From: CAYNRQ01 sp964399875
GTDB lineage: Archaea > Aenigmatarchaeota > Aenigmatarchaeia > QMZP01
Direction: 5' to 3'
NCBI GenBank assembly: GCA_964399875.1
Contig: CAYNRQ010000036.1
Span: 1 to 10,621, forward strand
DNA: 10,621 nt
Positions 1 to 5,690 of the stretch are shown here, one piece after another. Position numbers and translations under genes: made by a program. Numbering within the stretch: position 1 is the stretch's first letter; each line of letters opens with the position of its first letter. The notes beneath the pieces were generated by a model. It was not told where the DNA came from, did no database searches, and was given only the letters and a program-made list of their open reading frames with translations.

Positions 1-34
1 GGTGGTAAGGAGCTAATCAATTAACCGTTTGAGA
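1..34 (-). repeat. Repeat element copy D, head fragment cut by window edge
   Basis: These 34 bases are the exact reverse complement of 1429-1462, the first 34 bases of repeat copy B. The element ends with GTTTGAGA facing the DJ-1 operon, and the rest of it lies left of the window. With copy B it brackets the DJ-1 operon as inverted repeats. The family is described under copies B and C. Confidence 0.93.
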
Positions 35-41
35 TAGCTAT

Positions 42-62
42 TTCAGCGCTGTCAGCGCTGAA
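42..62. promoter_or_regulatory. Perfect 10-bp palindrome, candidate operator
   Basis: TTCAGCGCTG, one central T, then CAGCGCTGAA: a perfect inverted repeat with a single central base. Each arm contains the self-complementary octamer CAGCGCTG. It sits about 50 bp before the ATG of the first DJ-1 gene and directly before the AT-rich promoter stretch. This is a typical operator position, and the operon's third gene encodes a small winged-helix protein that could bind here (inference). As RNA it would be a hairpin with almost no loop, so a DNA-level site is more likely than a terminator. Confidence 0.55.
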
Positions 63-100
63 TAAATAAATATTGCTACTAACAATATATCTATATAAAT
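61..100 (+). promoter_or_regulatory. AT-rich promoter region of the DJ-1 operon
   Basis: Two TATA-like stretches are visible: AATAAATAAATATT at 61-74 and ATATATCTATATAAAT at 85-100. The ATATAT at 85-90 lies about 24 nt before the ATG at 112, the spacing of a leaderless archaeal mRNA. Which stretch is used cannot be decided by eye. Confidence 0.45.
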
Positions 101-111
101 TTGGTGTTCAA

Positions 112-630
112 ATGTTGTCTGATAAAAAGGTTCTTTTGATAATAGCACCCGAGAATTTCAGGGATGAAGAATACTTCAAAACAAAAGACGTTCTTGATTC
201 AAAGGGCATAGCGACTATTACAGCTTCTGCAGGAACAGGTGAAATAAGGGGCATGCTGGGAGGAACAGTCACGCCAGACAAAACACTGGATGATGTCAGT
301 GTGGATGAATACGATGCTGTTGTGTTTGTTGGAGGCACAGGAGCTGCAGCTTACTTTAATGATTCAAAGGCCTTGAATATAGCAAAGCAGGCCTATGAAA
401 AGGGCAAGGTTCTGGCAGCCATATGTATAGCACCAAGCATATTAGCCAATGCAGGCATTCTGCAGGATAAAAGTGCAACATCATATCCAAGTGAGCAGGG
501 GAACCTTGAAAACAGGGGGGCAAAATACACAGGAGAACAAGTAACAAGCGACGGAAAGATAATAACAGGAAAGGGACCTGAGGCAGCAACTCGGTTTGGT
601 GATGAGATAGCAAAGGCCTTGTCAGAATAG
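112..630 (+). CDS. DJ-1/PfpI family protein, first paralogue
   Basis: A 172-residue protein of the DJ-1/ThiJ/PfpI superfamily, single-domain size. The nucleophile elbow is visible as AAICIAPS with Cys105, and a Glu in the NFRDEEYF segment (E20) aligns with the conserved acidic residue that lowers the cysteine pKa. The glycine turn FVGGTG precedes the elbow, and TGKGPEAATRFGDEIAKAL near the C-terminus matches the usual GPG/GPE helix. Family members are proteases/chaperones (PfpI) or have been assigned glyoxalase or deglycase activity, which is disputed. The substrate here is unknown. The ATG at 112 is preferred over an in-frame TTG at 73 because family alignment begins at MLSDKKVLLI and the bases before it are promoter-like. 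It is followed after 7 nt by a second paralogue, so the two are co-transcribed. Confidence 0.9.
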   Translation: MLSDKKVLLIIAPENFRDEEYFKTKDVLDSKGIATITASAGTGEIRGMLGGTVTPDKTLDDVSVDEYDAVVFVGGTGAAAYFNDSKALNIAKQAYEKGKVLAAICIAPSILANAGILQDKSATSYPSEQGNLENRGAKYTGEQVTSDGKIITGKGPEAATRFGDEIAKALSE

Positions 631-637
631 TGATAGA

Positions 638-1177
638 ATGAGGATTTTGATTCCACTGGCAGATGGTTTTGAAGAAATAGAGGCAGTAACAACCATAGAT
701 GTATTAAGAAGAGCGGGCCTTGATGTAACAACCATGGGTCTGGCAGGGACAATGGTAAGGGGTTCAAGAGGGGTTTCTGTTATAGCTGACAAAAAGATAA
801 GCGATGTAAATGATATAGAAAAAGAATTTGATGCTCTTGTACTGGTTGGTGGAAGTCCTGGTTATGCAAACCTTGGAAAATCAAACAGAATTCTTGATGT
901 AATCAGAAGATTTGATGAAAAAAAGAAAACCATAGCTGCTATATGTGCAGCACCCTCTCTTCTCCAAAAAGCAGGGATTCTCCAAAACAGAAAGGCAACA
1001 ATATATCCTGGCATGGAAAGAGAGATAGCAAGGCCGAGGGAAGGAAGGGTTGTTGTGGATGATAATATAATAACATCCCAAGGTCCGGGAACAGCAATGG
1101 AATTTGCTTTTAAGATAGTGGAAACACTTCTCGGACCAGAAAGTGTAATTCAACTAAAAGAGGAGATGGTATGCTAA
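638..1177 (+). CDS. DJ-1/YajL-like protein, second paralogue
   Basis: A 179-residue protein closer to the DJ-1/YajL branch than its neighbour. The N-terminus has the ADGFEEIEAVTTIDVLRRAG signature with Glu15, and the elbow AAICAAPSLLQKAGIL carries the nucleophile Cys103. The C-terminal TSQGPGTAMEFAFKIVETL matches DJ-1/YajL closely. Reported roles for the branch are protection against oxidative or carbonyl stress and chaperone activity; catalysis of deglycation is contested. It starts 7 nt after the first paralogue and overlaps the next gene by 7 nt (1171-1177), so all three form one operon. Both paralogues keep the cysteine and the acidic residue, so neither looks like a dead copy. Confidence 0.93.
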   Translation: MRILIPLADGFEEIEAVTTIDVLRRAGLDVTTMGLAGTMVRGSRGVSVIADKKISDVNDIEKEFDALVLVGGSPGYANLGKSNRILDVIRRFDEKKKTIAAICAAPSLLQKAGILQNRKATIYPGMEREIARPREGRVVVDDNIITSQGPGTAMEFAFKIVETLLGPESVIQLKEEMVC

Positions 1178-1386
1178 CAGAAGCCGACAGAATGGTATTG
1201 AATGTATTGAGAGGAAAGCTGCTCGTGACAAAGGGCGAGTTAGTTACAGCCCTTAGCAATCAGAACTACAGCGGGATGGACTTAAATATAAGAAGACTGG
1301 TGGATATGGGTTATGTGGAAAAGGTGGAGTCCTTGGGAACATGCTTTGTCATAACCCAGAAGGGCATGCGGGCCCTTAAAGAGTAA
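1171..1386 (+). CDS. Small winged-helix DNA-binding protein
   Basis: A 71-residue protein that overlaps the end of the DJ-1/YajL gene by 7 nt and has a Shine-Dalgarno sequence (AGGAGA, 1161-1166) inside that gene. Residues about 5-70 read as a minimal winged helix: an N-terminal helix, KGELVTAL as helix 2, NIRRLVDMGYVEKV as recognition helix and strand, and a wing ending in FVITQKGMRALKE, typical of MarR/ArsR-like archaeal regulators. No metal-binding or sensor domain is visible, although a single Cys lies in the wing (GTCFV). Operon position suggests it regulates its own operon, perhaps through the palindrome at 42-62 (inference). A T-rich stretch at 1402-1407 after the stop may end the transcript. 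Confidence 0.8.
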   Translation: MLTEADRMVLNVLRGKLLVTKGELVTALSNQNYSGMDLNIRRLVDMGYVEKVESLGTCFVITQKGMRALKE

Positions 1387-1428
1387 GATCAAACAACAAG
1401 CCTTTTTCTGGCCCCTGATATATAACTG

Positions 1429-1524
1429 TCTCAAACGGTTAATTGATTAGCTCCTTACCACCAGTCACACACAATTGGTTAATAAGACTGGCGGGATGCG
1501 GAGCTCCTGGTTAATTGTTTGAGA
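1429..1524 (+). repeat. Repeat element copy B (long head)
   Basis: The core 1430-1523 is 94 nt and matches copy C (3730-3823) with three differences and no gaps. As + strand RNA it folds into one long hairpin. The outer helix is 1430-1443 with 1510-1523 (14 bp, three G·U). The middle helix AGCTCC/GGAGCT is 1449-1454 with 1500-1505. The inner helix CCAGTC/GACTGG is 1461-1466 with 1486-1491. Direct repeats GGTTAAT lie 32 nt apart. The tail found after copies A and C is not recognisable here; instead the TATA-like TTTGTATAATG of the candidate RNA follows. Confidence 0.92.
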
Positions 1525-1539
1525 GCATCTCGTCTCTTC

Positions 1540-1550
1540 TTTGTATAATG
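1540..1550 (+). promoter_or_regulatory. TATA-like box before the candidate RNA
   Basis: TTTGTATAATG is centred about 22-25 nt before 1565-1570, where the 5' strand of the closing helix of the candidate RNA begins. The spacing fits archaeal TATA-to-start distance, but the match to the consensus is modest. Confidence 0.35.
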
Positions 1551-1564
1551 ACAGGAGATCATGC

Positions 1565-1864
1565 CGTATAGCCCTGCCAGGAATTACAGGCACAGACAGA
1601 AGCCGGCTGCTGATGGTATTCGACCATCAGATGTTTCCTTCTGTCAAGACTCAAATTCAGAGCCACTCAGTGCTTTCGAACCTGGGTCACCGGGTTTCCT
1701 CCTATCATTGCAGCAAACTGCTCAAAGCCTTGCCAGAGTTTCTTTCCCGGAGAGTTTCTTCATGGAAATATGAACCCCCGTGAATAAAGGCTCTCCAAGG
1801 CCCGGTATCCGTAACCCCTTCCCTTACATGGAAAGGTTTGACCGCTAGACTACAGGGCTATATG
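1565..1864 (+). ncRNA. Candidate structured RNA of about 300 nt, class unknown
   Basis: The region between repeat copy B and argS contains no credible gene but folds. Its ends pair: TATAGCCCTG (1567-1576) with CAGGGCTATA (1853-1862) is a perfect 10-bp helix, extended on the + strand by G·U and C-G. Inside, GACAGAAG (1595-1602) pairs with CTTCTGTC (1638-1645) around a 7x7 internal loop and an inner helix CTGATGGT/ACCATCAG (1610-1617/1623-1630) with loop ATTCG. Further stems are GAACCTGG/CCGGGTTT with loop GTCA (1678-1697), GCAG/CTGC (1710-1721) and GGAGAG/CTCTCC (1749-1754/1791-1796). Wobble pairs in two helices favour the + strand. Size and end pairing recall SRP or RNase P RNA, but the conserved motifs of neither were found. 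Only a covariance search can name it. Confidence 0.45.
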
Positions 1865-1884
1865 ATATGGTTTATTTATTTAAT

Positions 1885-1899
1885 GGGTTTAAATAATAT
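1885..1899 (+). promoter_or_regulatory. TATA box region of argS
   Basis: The stretch reading GGGTTTAAATAATAT lies just before the argS ATG, with a further TTTATTTATTTAA at 1870-1882. The second fits the usual 25-nt spacing for a leaderless start at 1902. The T-rich run may also end transcription of the candidate RNA. Confidence 0.45.
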
Positions 1900-1901
1900 T
1901 T

Positions 1902-3587
1902 ATGAATCCAGCCGATAAGTTCCGTTCTGAAGTGGAAAAACTAGTCCCCAAAGGCCAAGAGAGATTTCTGGAAAAACCACCAGAAAACATAGATTCAGAT
2001 CTTGCCTTGCCTTGTTTTGTCTTAGCCAAATCCAAGAAAAAAAATCCAGCAGAGATAGCCAAAGGTCTGGCAGCAAAAACAAAACCAAAAGGTCTCGTAA
2101 AGGAAGTAAGAGCTACAGGTCCTTATCTCAACTTCTATGCAGACTGGAAAAAACTGGGCCAGCTGACCATCCAGACAATCCTGAAAGAAAAGGGCAAATA
2201 CGGGTCAGGAAAGAAACAAAAAGAAACCATCATGGTTGAACATACCTCTGCAAACCCAGACGGGCCCTTGCACTTGGGACATTTCAGGAACTCTGTTTTG
2301 GGAGATTCTGTATGCAGAATCCTTAAATTCTATGGTTACAATACCAGAACGATATCCTGGGTAAATGATACAGGAAGGCAGATAGCTATAGCTGTTAAAG
2401 AGTATCAGAAGAGCAGAAAAAAACCGGACAAGAAACAGGACTGGTGGGTACTGGATTTATACATCAGGGGAAACAGGGATATGGAAAAAAACCCAAATGC
2501 TGAGGATGAGATCAAAAAAACTATACAGGCATTTGAATCAGGGGATGAAAAACTAGCCAAGGACTTCCACTTTTTAGCAAACGAATGTGTAAAAGGTCAT
2601 AAAGAAACCCTGTCCAGGATCGGAATCAACATAGATGAATTCTTCATGGAGAGTAAATCACTAAAGGACGGGTCTGTGAGGAAAATTTTAAAAAAAGTGC
2701 AAAAACTTCCCCAGGGAAAAAAATCAAAGGAAAGAATTTTCCTGGACCTAAAAAAATTCGGAATAGAAAGAGAGTTCACCCTGACCCGGGAAGACGGAAC
2801 TACCATATATCCAGCCCGGGACATGGCCTTTCATCAGTACAAATTCTCCAAGGCTGATAAAAATATTAACATTATAGGAACAGACCAGAAGTTTTACTTC
2901 CGTCAACTAAAGACAGCCCTTGGTCTCTTATTTCCCAGTGAAACCAAAAATTACAATGTAATCTTTTATGAATTTCTTCTGCTTCCAGAGGGGACAATGT
3001 CAACCCGTGCAGGAAAGTTTGTTTCAGTGGATGACCTCTTTGAAAGGGTTATTGACGCTGCCAAAAGAACAGTCCATGAAAAGATGCCAGCTTATGATAA
3101 CAAGCTCAAGGAGTCCATTGCAAGAACAGTGGCAGTAGGAGCCATTAAATATGCCATGATAAAGGTCTCACCAGAAAAGACATATGCTTTCAGTGTGAAG
3201 GACGCTCTGAAATTCGAGGGTGACACTGCTCCTTGCATCCAGTATAGTCATGCGAGGGCTTGCTCCATCCTCCGGAAGGGAAAGATAAAGGCAGTGCCTG
3301 AATTCAACATATCAATACTCCAAGACTCAAGGGAGAAAAACCTTGTGAATCACTTGGCACAGTTCCCTGAAACAGTTTCACACTCAGTCCGGGACTACAG
3401 GCCACATTATATTGCAAACTATGCGCACAGTCTTGCAGATATATTCAACGAATTCTACCAGAATCTTCCTGTTCTGAAGGCGGATAAAAAAACGAAAAAA
3501 GCCCGACTGGCTATGGTTATGGCAACAAAAATAGTCCTGAAAAACGCCTTAAACCTTCTGGGTATAGATGCCCCTGAAAAGATGTAG
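1902..3587 (+). CDS. argS: Arginyl-tRNA synthetase
   Basis: Attaches arginine to tRNA-Arg in the cytoplasm; class I synthetase, 561 residues, normal length for the family. Residues about 1-85 form the N-terminal tRNA-binding domain, ending in ATGPYLNFYAD. The HIGH motif is HLGH at 124-127 within SANPDGPLHLGHFRNSVLGD. The KMSKS counterpart is the non-canonical MSTRAGKFV at 366-374, the form common in archaeal ArgS. DTAPCIQYSHARACSILRK (441-459) begins the C-terminal DALR anticodon-binding helical domain. No anomaly in the active site is visible. It is flanked on both sides by repeat elements and has no operon partner. The ATG is chosen because the N-terminal domain starts there and a promoter lies directly before it. 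Confidence 0.97.
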   Translation: MNPADKFRSEVEKLVPKGQERFLEKPPENIDSDLALPCFVLAKSKKKNPAEIAKGLAAKTKPKGLVKEVRATGPYLNFYADWKKLGQLTIQTILKEKGKYGSGKKQKETIMVEHTSANPDGPLHLGHFRNSVLGDSVCRILKFYGYNTRTISWVNDTGRQIAIAVKEYQKSRKKPDKKQDWWVLDLYIRGNRDMEKNPNAEDEIKKTIQAFESGDEKLAKDFHFLANECVKGHKETLSRIGINIDEFFMESKSLKDGSVRKILKKVQKLPQGKKSKERIFLDLKKFGIEREFTLTREDGTTIYPARDMAFHQYKFSKADKNINIIGTDQKFYFRQLKTALGLLFPSETKNYNVIFYEFLLLPEGTMSTRAGKFVSVDDLFERVIDAAKRTVHEKMPAYDNKLKESIARTVAVGAIKYAMIKVSPEKTYAFSVKDALKFEGDTAPCIQYSHARACSILRKGKIKAVPEFNISILQDSREKNLVNHLAQFPETVSHSVRDYRPHYIANYAHSLADIFNEFYQNLPVLKADKKTKKARLAMVMATKIVLKNALNLLGIDAPEKM

Positions 3588-3602
3588 TCATTCAAACAAG
3601 AT

Positions 3603-3728
3603 CTCAAACGGCTAATTGGCCAGCTCCTCGCCCCCGGCCGCATGTAATTGGTTAATCGTTTGGGGGCATTCCGCCGCGGCTGATGTTCCCTGTTTGTCTC
3701 GCTGGCTGAAACCGCCGGTGGATTCTGA
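3603..3728 (+). repeat. Repeat element copy A (short head plus tail)
   Basis: The head 3603-3664 is 62 nt, with the same outer ends as copies B and C (CTCAAAC at 3603-3609, GTTTGGG at 3658-3664). It lacks one 32-nt unit: it has a single GGTTAAT (3650-3656) where B and C have two. Its outer helix keeps pairing through changes at positions 2 and 8. The tail 3665-3728 begins GCATTCCGC and ends CCGGTGGATTCTGAT, like the tail of copy C, but its middle differs. It starts 15 nt after the argS stop and runs directly into copy C. Confidence 0.85.
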
Positions 3729-3907
3729 TCTCAAACAGTTAATTGATTAGCTCCTTACCACCGGTCACATACAATTGGTTAATAAGACTGGCGGGATGCG
3801 GAGCTCCTGGTTAATTGTTTGAGAGTATTCCGCATAGTGACTGGTGACTGTTAGCGATTGCCTTGTTTGGAACCACCGGTCAGAGACCGGTGGAATTCTG
3901 ATTTAAA
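3729..3907 (+). repeat. Repeat element copy C (long head plus tail)
   Basis: The head (3730-3823) is almost identical to copy B and folds the same way: outer helix 3730-3743/3810-3823, middle 3749-3754/3800-3805, inner CCGGTC/GACTGG 3761-3766/3786-3791. The tail (3824-3907) contains a tandem GTGACTG pair near 3838-3851 and a perfect hairpin at 3873-3893, and ends in TTCTGATTTAAA. Positions 3853-3907 recur inverted at 10567-10621 with a single mismatch. The element ends inside the likely TATA box of dph5. Confidence 0.92.
3873..3893 (+). other. Perfect 9-bp hairpin in the repeat tail
   Basis: CCACCGGTC, loop AGA, GACCGGTGG. The 5' arm is repeated exactly in the head of the same copy (3758-3766), so the 3' arm could pair with either. 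No T-run follows, so it is not an intrinsic terminator. In copy E one base differs and leaves a wobble or mismatch. Confidence 0.75.
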
Positions 3908-3909
3908 TA
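3902..3909 (+). promoter_or_regulatory. TATA box of dph5, contributed by repeat copy C
   Basis: TTTAAATA lies about 25 nt before the dph5 ATG at 3931, correct for a leaderless archaeal transcript. Its first six bases belong to the conserved end of the repeat tail. Confidence 0.7.
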
Positions 3910-3930
3910 CCCCCGTATTAATTCTTTAAC

Positions 3931-4656
3931 ATGCTTTACCTAATCTCGCTTGGTCTATGGGATGAGAAGGACATGAGTATTAAGGCCTTGGAAACGGCCA
4001 AGAAGTGTGATAAACTCTATGTGGAGTTCTATACAAATAAGACCGGAACATCTGCTGAGAAGCTTGGGAAGCTTATTGGTAAAAAGGTTGTGGAATTGCC
4101 AAGGTCTGGGATGGAGGATGATTCAGGAAAACTTTTGGAAGAGGCCAACTCTAAGGATGTCGGTGTTTTTGTTCCTGGTGATGCCCTGGTAGCAACCACA
4201 CACCTTTCTCTACTTACAGAAGCTAAGGAAAAGGGAATTAAATACAAGGTTATACATGGTTCCTCGATCTTGACTGCAGTGGCCTCTACAGGCCTTCAGT
4301 TGTATAAGTTTGGAAAGGTCACTACCCTTTGTTATCCTCAGGAGGGTTATGAACCCAAGACATGTTTTGAAACAATCAGGGGGAATAAAAAGATTGGAGC
4401 TCATACTTTGGTTCTTCTTGATGTCAAGCCACCAAAGTACATGAGTGTGAAGGAAGGCCTTGAGATTTTGGAGAAAGCAGAGATTATTTCTGGCCAGGAT
4501 AGGGTTGTTGTGGCCTGTCAGTTGGGTGGGGATGAAACAGTTAGTTATGGAAAGGTTCATAATCTGAAAAAGGTGAAACAATCCAAAACACCTGCTGTGA
4601 TAATAATTCCTGGGGATCTTCACTTTACTGAGAAAGAATTTTTGGAAGGGTTGTAA
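3931..4656 (+). CDS. dph5: Diphthine synthase
   Basis: S-adenosylmethionine-dependent methyltransferase that methylates the amino-carboxypropyl histidine of elongation factor 2 in diphthamide synthesis. It has 241 residues, slightly short for the family. The tetrapyrrole methylase fold is clear: N-terminal LYLISLGLWDEKDMS (GLGLWDEKDIS in relatives), VPGDALVATTH (usual PGDPLVATTH) for cofactor binding, then VIHGSSILTAVASTGLQLYKFG, a near diagnostic Dph5 segment. The Pro-to-Ala change in PGDA is minor. Its stop codon (4654-4656) directly abuts the stop of the convergent L24e gene, leaving no room for a separate terminator. Confidence 0.96.
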   Translation: MLYLISLGLWDEKDMSIKALETAKKCDKLYVEFYTNKTGTSAEKLGKLIGKKVVELPRSGMEDDSGKLLEEANSKDVGVFVPGDALVATTHLSLLTEAKEKGIKYKVIHGSSILTAVASTGLQLYKFGKVTTLCYPQEGYEPKTCFETIRGNKKIGAHTLVLLDVKPPKYMSVKEGLEILEKAEIISGQDRVVVACQLGGDETVSYGKVHNLKKVKQSKTPAVIIIPGDLHFTEKEFLEGL

Positions 4657-4923
4657 TTACTTCTTTTCAGCTGGTTTTTCCTCTGGTTTGGTTTCCTTGG
4701 GTTTTTCTGCGGGCTTCTCTGCCTTTTTCTCAGCAGGTTTCTCTGCTGGGACCCTGTCCTTTCTTGAGGCCTCTGTCCATTTTGTCTTGGAGCCGTCCCT
4801 TCCGAGTTTCCAGTTTCTCTGACACTTGGAGTTACAAAAATTTAATATATGGCCTGTGATTTTCACGAACATCTTTCCCCTTCCCTCAGGGATCTTTCCT
4901 CCGCAAAAAGAGCATTTTGCCAT
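4657..4923 (-). CDS. rpl24e: Large subunit ribosomal protein L24e with low-complexity tail
   Basis: Structural protein of the archaeal 50S subunit, 88 residues. Residues 1-58 are the L24e core with the zinc site CSFC (C4, C7) and CNSKC (C30, C34). Residues about 59-88 are a Pro/Ala/Glu/Lys tail of AEKP-like repeats that most L24e proteins lack; similar tails occur on ribosomal proteins of DPANN-type archaea. It is the last gene of the L7Ae-S28e-L24e operon, 14 nt after S28e, with an AAGGTG ribosome site at the junction. The tail codons give the opposite strand many T-runs, possibly useful for ending dph5 transcription. Confidence 0.96.
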   Translation of the reverse strand: MAKCSFCGGKIPEGRGKMFVKITGHILNFCNSKCQRNWKLGRDGSKTKWTEASRKDRVPAEKPAEKKAEKPAEKPKETKPEEKPAEKK

Positions 4924-4937
4924 AATAACACCTTGGG

Positions 4938-5138
4938 TTATCTCTGGACCAGCTTGGCCTCTGAATCCATGGCTGTTTCCTTAAGAAGTATGACATCTCC
5001 TACTCTTACAGGCCCCACAACATTCCTTGTGACAATTTTATCCTTGTCGCGGCCTTCCAGAACCTTGCATCTTATTCTGCTCACACCTTTTATTCCTAAT
5101 TTCCCTGATATATTAATTATCTCAGCTGCCACAGGCAT
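4938..5138 (-). CDS. rps28e: Small subunit ribosomal protein S28e
   Basis: A 66-residue structural protein of the archaeal 30S subunit, normal length. GVSRIRCKVLEGRDKDKIVTRNVVGPVRVGDVILL is the OB-fold core of the S28e family, and the C-terminus has the usual acidic stretch followed by basic residues. It lies 13 nt after L7Ae and 14 nt before L24e, the standard archaeal gene order. The ribosome binding site before its ATG is weak (GTGAT), suggesting translational coupling to L7Ae. Confidence 0.97.
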   Translation of the reverse strand: MPVAAEIINISGKLGIKGVSRIRCKVLEGRDKDKIVTRNVVGPVRVGDVILLKETAMDSEAKLVQR

Positions 5139-5151
5139 AGTATCACATTAT

Positions 5152-5520
5152 CTATTTACTTACTGGCTTAACCTTGCTTGCGATATCAGCAATCATCTTC
5201 TTTGCTTCCCCTTCTTCCACAATGGATATAGCAGATGTTGGGACCTCTATTCCTGCTGCCTTGCCCAGTTCATCTTTGGATGGGACATATGTGTATGGAA
5301 CCTTCTTCTCCTCGCACAAGACAGGCAGATGCATCAGTATCTCCTCGGGGCTCACATCTTGTGCCATAATCACTAGCTTGGCTATTCCCCTTTCTATTGA
5401 TTTTGTAGTTTCATTTACACCCTTTCTTATCTTTCCTGTTGTTTTTGCTATTGTTATTGCCTCATAGGTCTTGTTTATCACATCCTTCGGGACCTCAAAC
5501 TTTACAAATGCTGCGGGCAT
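5152..5520 (-). CDS. rpl7ae: Ribosomal protein L7Ae, kink-turn binding protein
   Basis: A 122-residue protein of the 50S subunit that in archaea also binds kink-turns in C/D and H/ACA guide RNAs and in RNase P. The RNA-binding segment RKGVNETTKSIERGIAKLVIMAQDV (about 32-56) and the loop IEVPTSAISI (about 91-100) are intact, as is LCEEKKVPYTYVPSKDELG. It leads the operon. Unlike most genes here it has a strong Shine-Dalgarno sequence (GGAGGTG, 5526-5532) five bases before the ATG and a short leader. I saw no clear kink-turn in that leader, although L7Ae genes of some archaea are self-regulated through one. Confidence 0.97.
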   Translation of the reverse strand: MPAAFVKFEVPKDVINKTYEAITIAKTTGKIRKGVNETTKSIERGIAKLVIMAQDVSPEEILMHLPVLCEEKKVPYTYVPSKDELGKAAGIEVPTSAISIVEEGEAKKMIADIASKVKPVSK

Positions 5521-5570
5521 ATCTACACCTCCAATTATATTGATATAGTTAGATTAATATTCCAGTATTA

Positions 5571-5579
5571 ATATATAAA
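5571..5579 (-). promoter_or_regulatory. TATA box of the ribosomal protein operon
   Basis: TTTATATAT read leftward, about 50 nt before the L7Ae ATG. Transcription would start near 5550 and give a leader of about 30 nt that carries the GGAGGTG ribosome site. Confidence 0.6.
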
Positions 5580-5660
5580 GTTTTTTGTGAACAGAGCTTG
5601 CATGAATTCTATTTTTATGCATGATATTATTGTTTTAAAACTACTGTGAAGTGAATAAAC

Positions 5661-5670
5661 TTTAAATATT
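5661..5670 (+). promoter_or_regulatory. TATA box of the 195-residue gene
   Basis: TTTAAATATT is centred about 25 nt before the ATG at 5691, so the message is probably leaderless. No ribosome binding site precedes the ATG, which fits. Confidence 0.6.
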
Positions 5671-5690
5671 TATCATTTTATTAATTCTAT

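Noticed and set aside
1541..1783. Open frames of 70-80 codons between repeat B and argS
   Set aside because: Composition is not protein-like, two frames compete, and the sequence is better explained by base pairing.
1800..1861. tRNA on the - strand: TAGTCTAGCGG matches the tRNA A-box, and a stem with loop ATGTAAG would show a Tyr-like GTA anticodon
   Set aside because: The D-stem does not close, there is no proper T-arm (GGTTACGGATACC has extra bases), and no acceptor 3' strand occurs at the right distance.
1565..1864. Identification as SRP RNA or RNase P RNA
   Set aside because: Length and paired ends fit, but the SRP helix 8 motif and the RNase P GAGGAAAGTCC region were not found at the expected places on either strand.
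3665..3905. C/D-box guide RNA in the repeat tails (CTGAT and CTGA boxes)
   Set aside because: No proper RTGATGA C box pairs with a D box at the right spacing in both tails.
1429..3907. CRISPR array or insertion sequence
   Set aside because: No regular spacers and no transposase frame; copies are intergenic, structured and differ in length.
4849..5376. Long + strand frame of 175 codons across the ribosomal genes
   Set aside because: It lies opposite three unmistakable ribosomal protein genes.
5521..5580. Kink-turn in the L7Ae leader for self-regulation
   Set aside because: The leader is short and AT-rich, and I could not see the paired GA/UGA arrangement.
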